Below are positions 1-11,547 of a DNA stretch of 64,000 bases, in pieces; position 1 is the first letter of the stretch; each line of letters opens with the position of its first letter. The notes under the pieces were generated by a model that saw only the letters and a list, made by a program, of their open reading frames with translations, was not told where the DNA came from and did not search any database. This stretch comes from Erinaceus europaeus (lineage: Eukaryota > Chordata > Mammalia > Eulipotyphla > Erinaceidae), in the NCBI RefSeq assembly GCF_950295315.1, contig NW_026647188.1:744001-808000 (forward strand), in the 5' to 3' direction. A program made the position numbers and the translations under genes.

Positions 1-153
1 TAACAACAACAACAACAATAAGAAGAAGAAGCACAACAATGATCAAGCAACAAGGGCAGCAAAAGGAGAATAAATGGTGTGCAGGAGCAGTGGATTCCAG
101 GTATATGTATGGAGCACCGGCAGTGACCCTGGAAGCAATAAATAAATAAATAA

Positions 154-235
<82 letters not shown>

Positions 236-573
236 ACTCATAGAGAAAATATACAGGTAATATACATGTATACATGTGTTGGTGTATCCACTTTGTAAAT
301 AAATGTACATGCACTTTTGTTTATCTAGTGAAGCAGACCTGCAGGGGTCTACCTTTCTCTCACCCTTCTGTGTTTCCAGTCCTCTCTCCCTTTCTCTCTG
401 TCCTATGCAAGGACAGTAACAACAACAACAACAATAAGAAGAAGAAGCACAACAATGATCAAGCAATAAGGGCAGCAAAAGGAGAATAAATGGTCTGCAG
501 GAGCAGTGGATTCCAGGTATATGTATGGAGCACCGGCAGTGACCCTGGAAGCAATAAATAAATAAACAAATAA

Positions 574-615
<42 letters not shown>

Positions 616-1310
616 ACTCATAGAGAAAATATACAGGTAATATACATGTATACATGTGTTGGTGTATCCACTTTGTAAATAAATGTACATGCACTTTTGT
701 TTATCTAGTGAAGCAGACCTGCAGGGGTCTACCTTTCTCTCACCCTTCTGTGTTTCCAGTCCTCTCTCCCTTTCTGTCTGTCCTATGCAAGGACAGTAAC
801 AGCAACAACAACGATAATAATAACCACAACAAAGTTCAGGCAACAAGGGCAGCCAAAGGGGAAAACATGGTCTGCAGGAGCAGTGGGTTCGTGGTGCAGG
901 CCCCTAGCCCTGACAATAACCCTGGAGGCAATCAATCAGTCAATCAATCAATCAATAGATAAAGAATACACAAATAAAAAATGCAGATATTATACATGTA
1001 TACGTGTCTCTGTGTTTCTACTGAGTCAAATGAAAATGTGCTTTATTTATTTAGTGAAGCAGATCTTCAGGGGGCCTATCTTTCTCTCCCCCATCTCTCT
1101 TTAACCTCCTCTTTCCATTTTTCTCTGTTCTCCGCAAGGACAGTAACTATCACAACAACAATAATAATATTATTAATAACCACAATATTCAAGCCACAAG
1201 GGCAGCAAAAGGGGAAAAAATGGAACATAGGAGCAGTGGATTAGTGGTACTGGCACTGCGCTATGGCAATAACCCCTTGTGGCAATAAATAAATAAATAA
1301 ATAAATAATA
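1..1310 (+). mobile_element. SINE-body cluster of U0 (four copies)
   Basis: Four direct copies of the SINE body are separated by linkers. The shared core is GTGAAGCAGR, a C/T-rich stretch, AAGGACAGTAAC, an AAC/AAT-rich run, CAAGGGCAGCAAAAGG, GGAGCAGTGGATT, and a TAAATAAA or CAATCAAT tail. Copies 2 and 3 form an almost exact 380-bp tandem pair. Linkers contain a CA tract (155-202) and TA tracts (202-231, 579-611), then TATACATGTATA and a conserved AAATGCACTTTTRTTTAT segment. Copies 2-4 lack the tRNA-related head, so they probably multiplied by tandem duplication, not by separate retroposition. Confidence 0.85.
155..231. repeat. CA/TA microsatellite, U0
   Basis: About 24 CA units followed by about 15 TA units between the first two SINE bodies. 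The CA part is much shorter in U1 and U2 and absent from U3-U6, which keep only TA. Confidence 0.95.
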
Positions 1311-1456
1311 CAAGTAATAGACAATTATATGTCCCAGTGTGTGTTTCCACTGTGTAAACATAAAAGCACTTTTATTTACTTATTTATATTTTATTTATTT
1401 CTTTCCTAGCCAAGAGAATTTCTTTTCACTGCTAAAAAAATGTCACATTAAGCTTA

Positions 1457-1692
1457 GCAGGTGGTGCCTCACCTGGTTAAGCACTCATGTTAAACTGTAG
1501 GAGGACCTGGGTTCAAGACCCTGGTTCCAACCTGCAGTGGGAAATCTTTACAAGTGGTGCACATGTGCTGCAGGTATCTCTCTGGTTCTCAAAATCTCTA
1601 TCCCTCCCTTGTCTCTCAATTCTTGACTGTCCATTCCAAAAAATAAATCAAGATAATAGAAAGCAAAAAAAAAAAAAAGAAGAAGGAGAAGG
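1457..1692 (+). mobile_element. tRNA-derived SINE with box B, U0
   Basis: Begins GCAGGTGGTGCCTCACCTGG followed by TTAAGCACTCATG, which resembles a Pol III box A region. Box B is a perfect GGTTCRANNCC match (GGTTCAAGACC, 1510-1520). The body then runs ACAAGTGGTGCACATG, GCTGCAGGTATCTCTC, CTATCCCTCCCTTG and TTGACTGTCCATTCC, and ends AAATAAATCAAGATAATAG with an A-run and GAAGAAG tail. It is a different SINE type from the body cluster but shares the ACCTGCAG-like segment. No target-site duplication is obvious. Confidence 0.82.
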
Positions 1693-1953
1693 CAAAATGA
1701 AATATCCTAATATTTCAAGGGGCTGCTCAAAACAATGCTTTCCTTATTATGATCCTCACAGCATACCATATTCAGAAAGGGAAAAGACACCGCGTTTCTT
1801 AAACCCAGTTTATTTAATACATTTATTCATTTATTTATTGAGGTGTTAATGTTTTACAATCGACAGAAGACTAGGGCTCTTATGCCAGAGGTCTCAATTA
1901 CCCCTAGATGGCTCTCTGCCTCTACAAAACCAGTCAATCAACCCAGTGCATCA

Positions 1954-2010
1954 CTCCATCCTTCATCCATCCATCCATCCTTCCATCCATCCATCCATCC
2001 ATCCATCCAA
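1954..2010. repeat. CCAT tetranucleotide tract, U0 example
   Basis: Nearly perfect CCAT repeat with occasional CCTT interruptions, present at the same place in every unit (for example 19065-19142 in U4, 45437-45538 in U11, 51214-51318 in U13). Length differs from unit to unit. It follows an AT-rich segment (TTTATTGAGGTGTTAATG) and a conserved CCCCTAGATGGCTCTCTGCC stretch. Confidence 0.95.
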
Positions 2011-2315
2011 CTATCCATTGACAATCAACCAAGCTAAGTACAAACGGAGATAAAACCTTGAATGATAAAGAGAGTCAAACCTGCACAGATACGTTGCCAA
2101 CTGGGCAGTTTGGCTGAATAGGGCAGAGGAGCTGATCCAGGGAATGTGGTGGGGCGTGTGGGTGTGGGTGCGGTGAGCAGGGGAGCCTGTGAGCTGGGTC
2201 ACGTCAGGGACGCGGAGGGGTGGTGTGGGCAGCTGTCAAGGTGAAATGTCAAAAGCGCTCGAGCTGGTGATAAGGGCACCCGGCAGTGAGGAGAGAAAAG
2301 AGGAGCGGAGCAGAC

Positions 2316-2380
2316 AGGAGAGGAGAGGAGAGGAGAGGAGAGGAGAGGACAGGAGAGGACAGGAGAGGACAGGAGAGGAA
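2316..2380. repeat. GGAGA pentanucleotide tract, U0 example
   Basis: Purine-only GGAGA repeats mixed with GGACA repeats. The mix and number vary in every unit: 6782-6842, 11243-11306, 15328-15390, 19451-19515, 23552-23611, 27622-27688, and the longest at 33597-33680. The long purine strand could form triplex DNA. In U10-U14 the tract is short and degraded. Confidence 0.95.
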
Positions 2381-2619
2381 CTGAGAAAGCCACCTGGACA
2401 GAGGTAGCATACCGGCATCCAGCAAGGCAGGCAGGCATGTAGGTAGCTGTAGCCCGGGCTCCCTGGCTCCTGGGCGCACCTCCTCCTTTGCTCTCTTGGC
2501 TGCCAGCCCCGAGGTCCGTCGTAGGTCAGCGCTGTCCTCCCTTTCTTCCGTCCCTCTGTGCCAGGGCCCAGGGGTCTGGTTGCTGCCGCTTGACATAGTG
2601 GCAGGACAGTTGGGCTGCC

Positions 2620-2900
2620 CAGTGCCAGTGCGCATGCGCACAGAATCCTAGGAGGGGGACATCAAAGAGGGCTCGAGAGGTTGCTAGGCCACGAGGACCC
2701 CGCCCACCCAGTTGACCCCTAGGGAGTGGTGGTGGTGGCAGTGGTGGTGGCAGCAGCCATGACACCCACCCTGAACTTGATCTGAGGGGTGGTGGCCAGC
2801 CACCAGAGCCAGAGCCCCAGGCCAAAGCCAGCGCAGGTGGGCGGGGCTCTGAGGCAAGGGGCACGGTGGGGGCGTGTCTGGGGGCGGGGCCGGCATCTGA
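2620..2900. promoter_or_regulatory. NRF1-palindrome and GC-box module, U0
   Basis: TGCGCATGCGCA at 2629-2640 sits inside the perfect 14-base palindrome GTGCGCATGCGCAC and matches the known NRF1 consensus (YGCGCAYGCGCR). About 200-240 bp downstream are two Sp/KLF-type GC boxes, GGGCGGGGC at 2839-2847 and GGGGCGGGGCC at 2881-2891. There is no TATA-like motif nearby. NRF1 plus GC boxes is a common layout of CpG-type promoters, so a promoter in each unit is conceivable; transcription is not shown by sequence. Confidence 0.45.
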
Positions 2901-3967
2901 CAGCCCAGGGCTGGGGTCCAAGGGCCGCCAGGCCCCTGTCCAAGCAAGTGCACTGACACACAGACAGACTGACTGACTGACAGCCACCAACCCACAGACA
3001 CCCCGCAGGGCCCTGGGAGCCCTGAGCTGCCCCGGATCTGGCGGGCAGCCACCTGGACACAGGCCTCCATAGTGGAGGCCCCTGTAGACCCCGTTGCCTG
3101 CTGACAGCGGCCCTCCTCCCCCTCCTTCTACCCCTCCCCCTCCCCTTCCTCATCCTCAGAGGGACTCACTCAGGGCCCTTGGCCTAGGCAAGCCAAGGCT
3201 GCTGCTGTGGCTGCTGCAGCTGCTATCCAGTGGGTGGGTGCAGGTATCTGGCCCTGTCAGTTCCTGATTCTTGGGACCTGCCTGCCTCCAGCTCCACCCA
3301 CTCTCCAGTCCAGCCCCCTGCCCCTCCTCCGCAAGGATGCCCCCTTTTCCCCTTGCCCCCTGTCCCCTAGCTCCCCAACTGTCATCTACTGTTTGCCTCC
3401 TTTCCTGCCAGCCTGCTGCTGCCCTCCAGCCCTGGGGGCCCTGGGCCAGCCCAGCTGCCATCTGCACCATCCTGCAGGGGGACCTGCCCTAACGCCCTGC
3501 CACCACAGGCACACACAGCCCTGCACCTATTCAGGGGCTCCCCTGCCTGCAGCCTGCCCCCCAAACAGTCTCCTTCTGCCCCTCAACCCCCTTCTAACCC
3601 CTGTCAGGGCCCCTCACACACACCTGGGCATGAGTATCCCACACATGCACATCTCTCCCCTCCCCCTCCACTCCATTTGCACTAAGGATGGGAAGAGTCT
3701 TTTTCTCTGGGTATCCCCAGAGGAGTTGGGTCTGTCCAATGTCCTGGGGAGCCAGAACTGCAAACAATCTACAATGTAACATTTGGATCTCAGGCAACCA
3801 AATCCCAAGTGCGCTGTGCAAGCCTAGAACTGGCGAAAACACCCCACTCTGAGCACAAGGTCTGCCTGGGGCAGTGGCTCCTCCAGTGGACTCAGAGACA
3901 GGCAGAGGCAGACAGCGTTTTCAGGTTCAAAACCTGTACTTCCCAGAAGCTGGTCCATCAGTAGGGT

Positions 3968-4007
3968 AAAAAAAAAAAAAAAAAAAAAAAGAAAAGGCTT
4001 TTTTTTT
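3968..4007. repeat. Poly(A)/poly(T) pair, U0 example
   Basis: A23, then GAAAAGGC, then T9: a potential A/T hairpin at the end of the GC-rich module. The A and T lengths change in each unit (for example short A and long T at 12896-12922 in U2; 16979-17016 in U3). Confidence 0.9.
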
Positions 4008-4292
4008 CCCCACTGCCTGACTCTCCTGTGTGATGCCTGTTTCTCAGTGAAACAAGGGAAAAAAATCTTTTTGGGAGGGAGCAAGACCAAGATGCAGGCA
4101 GGTGGACTCCGTGGAGGGTGGATGGGTAGATGGACCATGCCCTGGCTCTAGAGCCCCAGCTGCTGTTCCAGGCGCTCTCTGATTCCAGAGATCCCCCTGT
4201 GGCTTCTCATGAGACTATTTGCAAGACTGATCCTCACGATATTGAGGATTCAAAAAATAGACAGGTCATATTGGTGTAAAAAGGAAATCCAG

Positions 4293-4659
4293 GGAGGTTG
4301 GACGAATGTCAGAGGGTTAAGAGGTGGTGGAGGAAACGAGGGGACAGGCAGAAGGATTTGCGGTATGGCCCCCAGACCCCCACCTGCAGGGGAGTAGCTT
4401 TACAGGGGGTGAAGCAGATCTTCAGGGGCTCTATCTTTCACTACCCCCTCTGACTTTCCCCTCCCCTATCCCTTTCTCTCTGTCCTACGCAAGGACAGTA
4501 ACAACAACAACAACAATAAGAAGAAGAAGCACAACAATGATCAAGCAACAAGGGCAGCAAAAGGAGAATAAATGGTGTGCAGGAGCAGTGGATTCCAGGT
4601 ATATGTATGGAGCACCTGCAGTGACCCTGGAAGCAATAAATGAATAAATAAATACACAA

Positions 4660-4715
<56 letters not shown>

Positions 4716-5776
4716 ACTCATAGAGAAAATATACAGGTAATATACATGTATACATGTGTTGGTGTATCCACTTTGTAAATAAATGTACATGCACTTTTGT
4801 TTATCTAGTGAAGCAGACCTGCAGGGGTCTACCTTTCTCTCACCCTTCTGTGTTTCCAGTCCTCTCTCCCTTTCTCTCTGTCCTATGCAAGGACAGTAAC
4901 AACAACAACAACAATAAGAAGAAGAAGCACAACAATGATCAAGCAACAAGGGCAGCAAAAGGAGAATAAATGGTCTGCAGGAGCAGTGGATTCCAGGTAT
5001 ATGTATGGAGCACCGGCAGTGACCCTGGAAGCAATAAATAAATAAACAAATAAATACATATATATATATATATATATATGAAAACTCATAGAGAAAATAT
5101 ACAGGTAATATACATGTATACATGTGTTGGTGTATCCACTTTGTAAATAAATGTACATGCACTTTTGTTTATCTAGTGAAGCAGACCTGCAGGGGTCTAC
5201 CTTTCTCTCACCCTTCTGTGTTTCCAGTCCTCTCTCCCTTTCTCTCTGTCCTATGCAAGGACAGTAACAGCAACAACAACGATAATAATAACCACAACAA
5301 AGTTCAGGCAACAAGGGCAGCCAAAGGGGAAAACATGGTCTGCAGGAGCAGTGGGTTCGTGGTGCAGGCCCCTAGCCCTGACAATAACCCTGGAGGCAAT
5401 CAATCAGTCAATCAATCAATCAATAGATAAAGAATACACAAATAAAAAATGCAGATATTATACATGTATACGTGTCTCTGTGTTTCTACTGAGTCAAATG
5501 AAAATGTGCTTTATTTATTTAGTGAAGCAGATCTTCAGGGGGCCTATCTTTCTCTCCCCCATCTCTCTTTAACCTCCTCTTTCCATTTTTCTCTGTTCTC
5601 CGCAAGGACAGTAACTATCACAACAACAATAATAATATTATTAATAACCACAATATTCAAGCCACAAGGGCAGCAAAAGGGGAAAAAATGGAACATAGGA
5701 GCAGTGGATTAGTGGTACTGGCACTGCGCTATGGCAATAACCCCTTGTGGCAATAAATAAATAAATAAATAAATAA
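4293..5776 (+). mobile_element. SINE cluster at start of U1: one full-length SINE plus three body copies
   Basis: Upstream of CACCTGCAGGGG, the stretch from GGAGGTTGGACGAATG at about 4293 through AGAGGGTTAAGAGG and GGACAGGCAGAAGGAT looks like a decayed tRNA-related head, so the first copy is a whole SINE. The next three copies have only the body. Second and third copies are a tandem pair of about 368 bp. Confidence 0.8.
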
Positions 5777-5924
5777 TACAAGTAATAGACAAGAATATGC
5801 CCCAGTGTGTGTTTCCACTGTGTAAACATAAAAGCACTTTTATTTACTTATTTATATTTTATTTATTTCTTTCCTAGCCAAGAGAATTTCTTTTCACTGC
5901 TAAAAAAATGTCACATTAAGCTTA

Positions 5925-6160
5925 GCAGGTGGTGCCTCACCTGGTTAAGCACTCATGTTAAACTGTAGGAGGACCTGGGTTCAAGACCCTGGTTCCAACC
6001 TGCAGTGGGAAATCTTTACAAGTGGTGCACATGTGCTGCAGGTATCTCTCTGGTTCTCAAAATCTCTATCCCTCCCTTGTCTCTCAATTCTTGACTGTCC
6101 ATTCCAAAAAATAAATCAAGATAATAGAAAGCAAAAAAAAAAAAAAAGAAGAAGGAGAAG
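5925..6160 (+). mobile_element. tRNA-derived box-B SINE, U1
   Basis: Copy nearly identical to that of U0, with a one-base-longer A run. Confidence 0.82.
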
Positions 6161-6619
6161 GCAAAATGAAATATCCTAATATTTCAAGGGGCTGCTCAAA
6201 ACAATGCTTTCCTTATTATGATCCTCACAGCATACCATATTCAGAAAGGGAAAAGACACCGCGTTTCTTAAACCCAGTTTATTTAATACATTTATTCATT
6301 TATTTATTGAGGTGTTAATGTTTTACAATCGACAGAAGACTAGGGCTCTTATGCCAGAGGTCTCAAGTACCCCTAGATGGCTCTCTGCCTCTACAAAACC
6401 AGTCAATCAACCCAGTGCATCACTCCATCCTTCATCCATCCATCCATCCTTCCATCCATCCATCCATCCATCCATCCAACTATCCATTGACAATCAACCA
6501 AGCTAAGTACAAACGGAGATAAAACCTTGAATGATAAAGAGAGTCAAACCTGCACAGATACGTTGCCAACTGGGCAGTTTGGCTGAATAGGGCAGAGGAG
6601 CTGATCCAGGGAATGTGGT

Positions 6620-6642
6620 GGGGCGTGTGGGTGTGGGTGGGG
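6620..6642 (+). other. Predicted G-quadruplex motif, U1 example
   Basis: Four G-runs separated by loops of five, three and one bases: GGGG (6620-6623), GGG (6629-6631), GGG (6635-6637), GGGG (6639-6642). Equivalent motifs occur in nearly every unit just left of the GC-rich module, for example 11079-11101 in U2. In U0 the fourth run is weakened (GGGTGCGG at 2166-2173). Confidence 0.6.
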
Positions 6643-7083
6643 TGAGCAGGGGAGCCTGTGAGCTGGGTCACGTCAGGGACGCGGAGGGGTGGTGTGGGCA
6701 GCTGTCAAGGTGAAATGTCAAAAGCGCTCGAGCTGGTGATAAGGGCACCCGGCAGTGAGGAGAGAAAAGAGGAGCGGAGCAGACAGGAGAGGAGAGGAGA
6801 GGAGAGGAGAGGACAGGAGAGGACAGGAGAGGACAGGAGAGGAACTGAGAAAGCCACCTGGACAGAGGTAGCATACCGGCATCCAGCAAGGCAGGCAGGC
6901 ATGTAGGTAGCTGTAGCCCGGGCTCCCTGGCTCCTGGGCGCACCTCCTCCTTTGCTCTCTTGGCTGCCAGCCCCGAGGTCCGTCGTAGGTCAGCGCTGTC
7001 CTCCCTTTCTTCCGTCCCTCTGTGCCAGGGCCCAGGGGTCTGGTTGCTGCCGCTTGACATAGTGGCAGGACAGTTGGGCTGCC

Positions 7084-7364
7084 CAGTGCCAGTGCGCATG
7101 CGCACAGAATCCTAGGAGGGGGACATCAAAGAGGGCTCGAGAGGTTGCTAGGCCACGAGGACCCCGCCCACCCAGTTGACCCCTAGGGAGTGGTGGTGGT
7201 GGCAGTGGTGGTGGCAGCAGCCATGACACCCACCCTGAACTTGATCTGAGGGGTGGTGGCCAGCCACCAGAGCCAGAGCCCCAGGCCAAAGCCAGCGCAG
7301 GTGGGCGGGGCTCTGAGGCAAGGGGCACGGTGGGGGCGTGTCTGGGGGCGGGGCCGGCATCTGA
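7084..7364. promoter_or_regulatory. NRF1-palindrome and GC-box module, U1
   Basis: Palindrome core 7093-7104; GC boxes 7303-7311 and 7345-7355; identical to U0. Confidence 0.45.
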
Positions 7365-8756
7365 CAGCCCAGGGCTGGGGTCCAAGGGCCGCCAGGCCCC
7401 TGTCCAAGCAAGTGCACTGACACACAGACAGACTGACTGACTGACAGCCACCAACCCACAGACACCCCGCAGGGCCCTGGGAGCCCTGAGCTGCCCCGGA
7501 TCTGGCGGGCAGCCACCTGGACACAGGCCTCCATAGTGGAGGCCCCTGTAGACCCCGTTGCCTGCTGACAGCGGCCCTCCTCCCCCTCCTTCTACCCCTC
7601 CCCCTCCCCTTCCTCATCCTCAGAGGGACTCACTCAGGGCCCTTGGCCTAGGCAAGCCAAGGCTGCTGCTGTGGCTGCTGCAGCTGCTATCCAGTGGGTG
7701 GGTGCAGGTATCTGGCCCTGTCAGTTCCTGATTCTTGGGACCTGCCTGCCTCCAGCTCCACCCACTCTCCAGTCCAGCCCCCTGCCCCTCCTCCGCAAGG
7801 ATGCCCCCTTTTCCCCTTGCCCCCTGTCCCCTAGCTCCCCAACTGTCATCTACTGTTTGCCTCCTTTCCTGCCAGCCTGCTGCTGCCCTCCAGCCCTGGG
7901 GGCCCTGGGCCAGCCCAGCTGCCATCTGCACCATCCTGCAGGGGGACCTGCCCTAACGCCCTGCCACCACAGGCACACACAGCCCTGCACCTATTCAGGG
8001 GCTCCCCTGCCTGCAGCCTGCCCCCCAAACAGTCTCCTTCTGCCCCTCAACCCCCTTCTAACCCCTGTCAGGGCCCCTCACACACACCTGGGCATGAGTA
8101 TCCCACACATGCACATCTCTCCCCTCCCCCTCCACTCCATTTGCACTAAGGATGGGAAGAGTCTTTTTCTCTGGGTATCCCCAGAGGAGTTGGGTCTGTC
8201 CAATGTCCTGGGGAGCCAGAACTGCAAACAATCTACAATGTAACATTTGGATCTCAGGCAACCCAATCCCAAGTGCGCTGTGCAAGCCTAGAACTGGCGA
8301 AAACACCCCACTCTGAGCACAAGGTCTGCCTGGGGCAGTGGCTCCTCCAGTGGACTCAGAGACAGGCAGAGGCAGACAGCGTTTTCAGGTTCAAAACCTG
8401 TACTTCCCAGAAGCTGGTCCATCAGTAGGGTAAAAAAAAAAAAAAAAAAAAAAAGAAAAGGCTTTTTTTTTCCCCACTGCCTGACTCTCCTGTGTGATGC
8501 CTGTTTCTCAGTGAAACAAGGGAAAAAAATCTTTTTGGGAGGGAGCAAGACCAAGATGCAGGCAGGTGGACTCCGTGGAGGGTGGATGGGTAGATGGACC
8601 ATGCCCTGGCTCTAGAGCCCCAGCTGCTGTTCCAGGCGCTCTCTGATTCCAGAGATCCCCCTGTGGCTTCTCATGAGACTATTTGCAAGACTGATCCTCA
8701 CGATATTGAGGATTCAAAAAATAGACAGGTCATATTGGTGTAAAAAGGAAATCCAG

Positions 8757-9117
8757 GGAGGTTGGACGAATGTCAGAGGGTTAAGAGGTGGTGGAGGAAA
8801 CGAGGGGACAGGCAGAAGGATTTGCGGTATGGCCCCCAGACCCCCACCTGCAGGGGAGTAGCTTTACAGGGGGTGAAGCAGATCTTCAGGGGCTCTATCT
8901 TTCACTACCCCCTCTGACTTTCCCCTCCCCTATCCCTTTCTCTCTGTCCTACGCAAGGACAGTAACAACAACAACAACAATAAGAAGAAGAAGCACAACA
9001 ATGATCAAGCAACAAGGGCAGCAAAAGGAGAATAAATGGTGTGCAGGAGCAGTGGATTCCAGGTATATGTATGGAGCACCTGCAGTGACCCTGGAAGCAA
9101 TAAATGAATAAATAAAT

Positions 9118-9161
<44 letters not shown>

Positions 9162-9499
9162 ACTCATAGAGAAAATATACAGGTAATATACATGTATACA
9201 TGTGTTGGTGTATCCACTTTGTAAATAAATGTACATGCACTTTTGTTTATCTAGTGAAGCAGACCTGCAGGGGTCTACCTTTCTCTCACCCTTCTGTGTT
9301 TCCAGTCCTCTCTCCCTTTCTCTCTGTCCTATGCAAGGACAGTAACAACAACAACAACAATAAGAAGAAGAAGCACAACAATGATCAAGCAACAAGGGCA
9401 GCAAAAGGAGAATAAATGGTCTGCAGGAGCAGTGGATTCCAGGTATATGTATGGAGCACCGGCAGTGACCCTGGAAGCAATAAATAAATAAACAAATAA

Positions 9500-9541
<42 letters not shown>

Positions 9542-10235
9542 ACTCATAGAGAAAATATACAGGTAATATACATGTATACATGTGTTGGTGTATCCACTTT
9601 GTAAATAAATGTACATGCACTTTTGTTTATCTAGTGAAGCAGACCTGCAGGGGTCTACCTTTCTCTCACCCTTCTGTGTTTCCAGTCCTCTCTCCCTTTC
9701 TCTCTGTCCTATGCAAGGACAGTAACAGCAACAACAACGATAATAATAACCACAACAAAGTTCAGGCAACAAGGGCAGCCAAAGGGGAAAACATGGTCTG
9801 CAGGAGCAGTGGGTTCGTGGTGCAGGCCCCTAGCCCTGACAATAACCCTGGAGGCAATCAATCAGTCAATCAATCAATCAATAGATAAAGAATACACAAA
9901 TAAAAAATGCAGATATTATACATGTATACGTGTCTCTGTGTTTCTACTGAGTCAAATGAAAATGTGCTTTATTTATTTAGTGAAGCAGATCTTCAGGGGG
10001 CCTATCTTTCTCTCCCCCATCTCTCTTTAACCTCCTCTTTCCATTTTTCTCTGTTCTCCGCAAGGACAGTAACTATCACAACAACAATAATAATATTATT
10101 AATAACCACAATATTCAAGCCACAAGGGCAGCAAAAGGGGAAAAAATGGAACATAGGAGCAGTGGATTAGTGGTACTGGCACTGCGCTATGGCAATAACC
10201 CCTTGTGGCAATAAATAAATAAATAAATAAATAAT
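8757..10235 (+). mobile_element. SINE cluster of U2 (full-length plus three bodies)
   Basis: Same arrangement as U1. Body copies start near 8845, 9256, 9636 and 9980; the middle pair is spaced 380 bp. Confidence 0.8.
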
Positions 10236-10382
10236 ACAAGTAATAGACAATTATATGTCCCAGTGTGTGTTTCCACTGTGTAAACATAAAAGCACTTTTA
10301 TTTACTTATTTATATTTTATTTATTTCTTTCCTAGCCAAGAGAATTTCTTTTCACTGCTAAAAAAATGTCACATTAAGCTTA

Positions 10383-10620
10383 GCAGGTGGTGCCTCACCT
10401 GGTTAAGCACTCATGTTAAACTGTAGGAGGACCTGGGTTCAAGACCCTGGTTCCAACCTGCAGTGGGAAATCTTTACAAGTGGTGCACATGTGCTGCAGG
10501 TATCTCTCTGGTTCTCAAAATCTCTATCCCTCCCTTGTCTCTCAATTCTTGACTGTCCATTCCAAAAAATAAATCAAGATAATAGAAAGCAAAAAAAAAA
10601 AAAAAAGAAGAAGGAGAAGG
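10383..10620 (+). mobile_element. tRNA-derived box-B SINE, U2
   Basis: Same element; A run of 16 before GAAGAAGGAGAAGG. Confidence 0.82.
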
Positions 10621-11547
10621 CAAAATGAAATATCCTAATATTTCAAGGGGCTGCTCAAAACAATGCTTTCCTTATTATGATCCTCACAGCATACCATATT
10701 CAGAAAGGGAAAAGACACCGCGTTTCTTAAACCCAGTTTATTTAATACATTTATTCATTTATTTATTGAGGTGTTAATGTTTTACAATCGACAGAAGACT
10801 AGGGCTCTTATGCCAGAGGTCTCAAGTACCCCTAGATGGCTCTCTGCCTCTACAAAACCAGTCAATCAACCCAGTGCATCACTCCATCCTTCATCCATCC
10901 ATCCATCCTTCCATCCATCCATCCATCCATCCATCCAACTATCCATTGACAATCAACCAAGCTAAGTACAAACGGAGATAAAACCTTGAATGATAAAGAG
11001 AGTCAAACCTGCACAGATACGTTGCCAACTGGGCAGTTTGGCTGAATAGGGCAGAGGAGCTGATCCAGGGAATGTGGTGGGGCGTGTGGGTGTGGGTGGG
11101 GTGAGCAGGGGAGCCTGTGAGCTGGGTCACGTCAGGGACGCGGAGGGGTGGTGTGGGCAGCTGTCAAGGTGAAATGTCAAAAGCGCTCGAGCTGGTGATA
11201 AGGGCACCCGGCAGTGAGGAGAGAAAAGAGGAGCGGAGCAGACAGGAGAGGAGAGGAGAGGAGAGGACAGGAGAGGACAGGAGAGGACAGGAGAGGACAG
11301 GAGAGGAACTGAGAAAGCCACCTGGACAGAGGTAGCATACCGGCATCCAGCAAGGCAGGCAGGCATGTAGGTAGCTGTAGCCCGGGCTCCCTGGCTCCTG
11401 GGCGCACCTCCTCCTTTGCTCTCTTGGCTGCCAGCCCCGAGGTCCGTCGTAGGTCAGCGCTGTCCTCCCTTTCTTCCGTCCCTCTGTGCCAGGGCCCAGG
11501 GGTCTGGTTGCTGCCGCTTGACATAGTGGCAGGACAATTGGGCTGCC

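Larger units (their letters stand above)
1..4380. repeat. Family A macrosatellite unit U0 (left end cut by window)
   Basis: This unit lacks only its first ~118 bases: position 1 corresponds to 4499 in U1. It shows the full layout. Four SINE-body copies lie at about 1-150, 326-560, 706-960 and 1050-1310. A box-B-bearing SINE is at 1457-1692, a 250-bp AT-rich stretch follows, then a CCAT tract (1954-2010) and a GGAGA tract (2316-2380). The GC-rich module runs about 2100-3960, and a poly(A)/poly(T) pair is at 3968-4007. U0 and U1 agree almost base for base outside microsatellites. No gene is supported; open frames of 60-190 codons occur on both strands and overlap each other in several frames. 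Confidence 0.95.
4381..8844. repeat. Family A macrosatellite unit U1 (4464 bp)
   Basis: First complete unit; the next CACCTGCAGGGG marker is exactly 4464 bp downstream and the NRF1-type palindromes of U0, U1 and U2 are also spaced by 4464 bp. It holds four SINE-body copies, starting near 4381, 4808, 5164 and 5520. Differences from U0 are mainly microsatellite lengths: the CA/TA tract at 4655-4711 is shorter, and the GGAGA tract is 6782-6842. The CCAT tract is 6423-6479. Confidence 0.96.

Noticed and set aside
1510..1520. A functional tRNA gene at the GGTTCAAGACC box
   Set aside because: Box A, box B and an A-rich tail fit a tRNA-derived SINE; no cloverleaf with paired acceptor stem is visible.
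2526..3153. Minus-strand frames of 128, 144 and 154 codons in the GC-rich module of each unit
   Set aside because: Three overlapping frames are open at once, which indicates lack of stop codons from base composition, not coding selection; products are low-complexity.
3207..3779. A 190-codon plus-strand frame repeated at the same length in U0-U6 (also 7671, 12135, 16218, 20344, 24441, 28517)
   Set aside because: It is proline/leucine/serine-rich translation of a C-rich module. Equal length follows from near-identity of the units. In the diverged units U8-U14 the frame is shifted or broken, and there is no recognisable domain.
4485..5162. A 225-codon minus-strand frame in U1 and similar ones in other units
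   Set aside because: It is the antisense of SINE bodies and TA/CA microsatellites, giving IYIYIY and VCVCVC runs.
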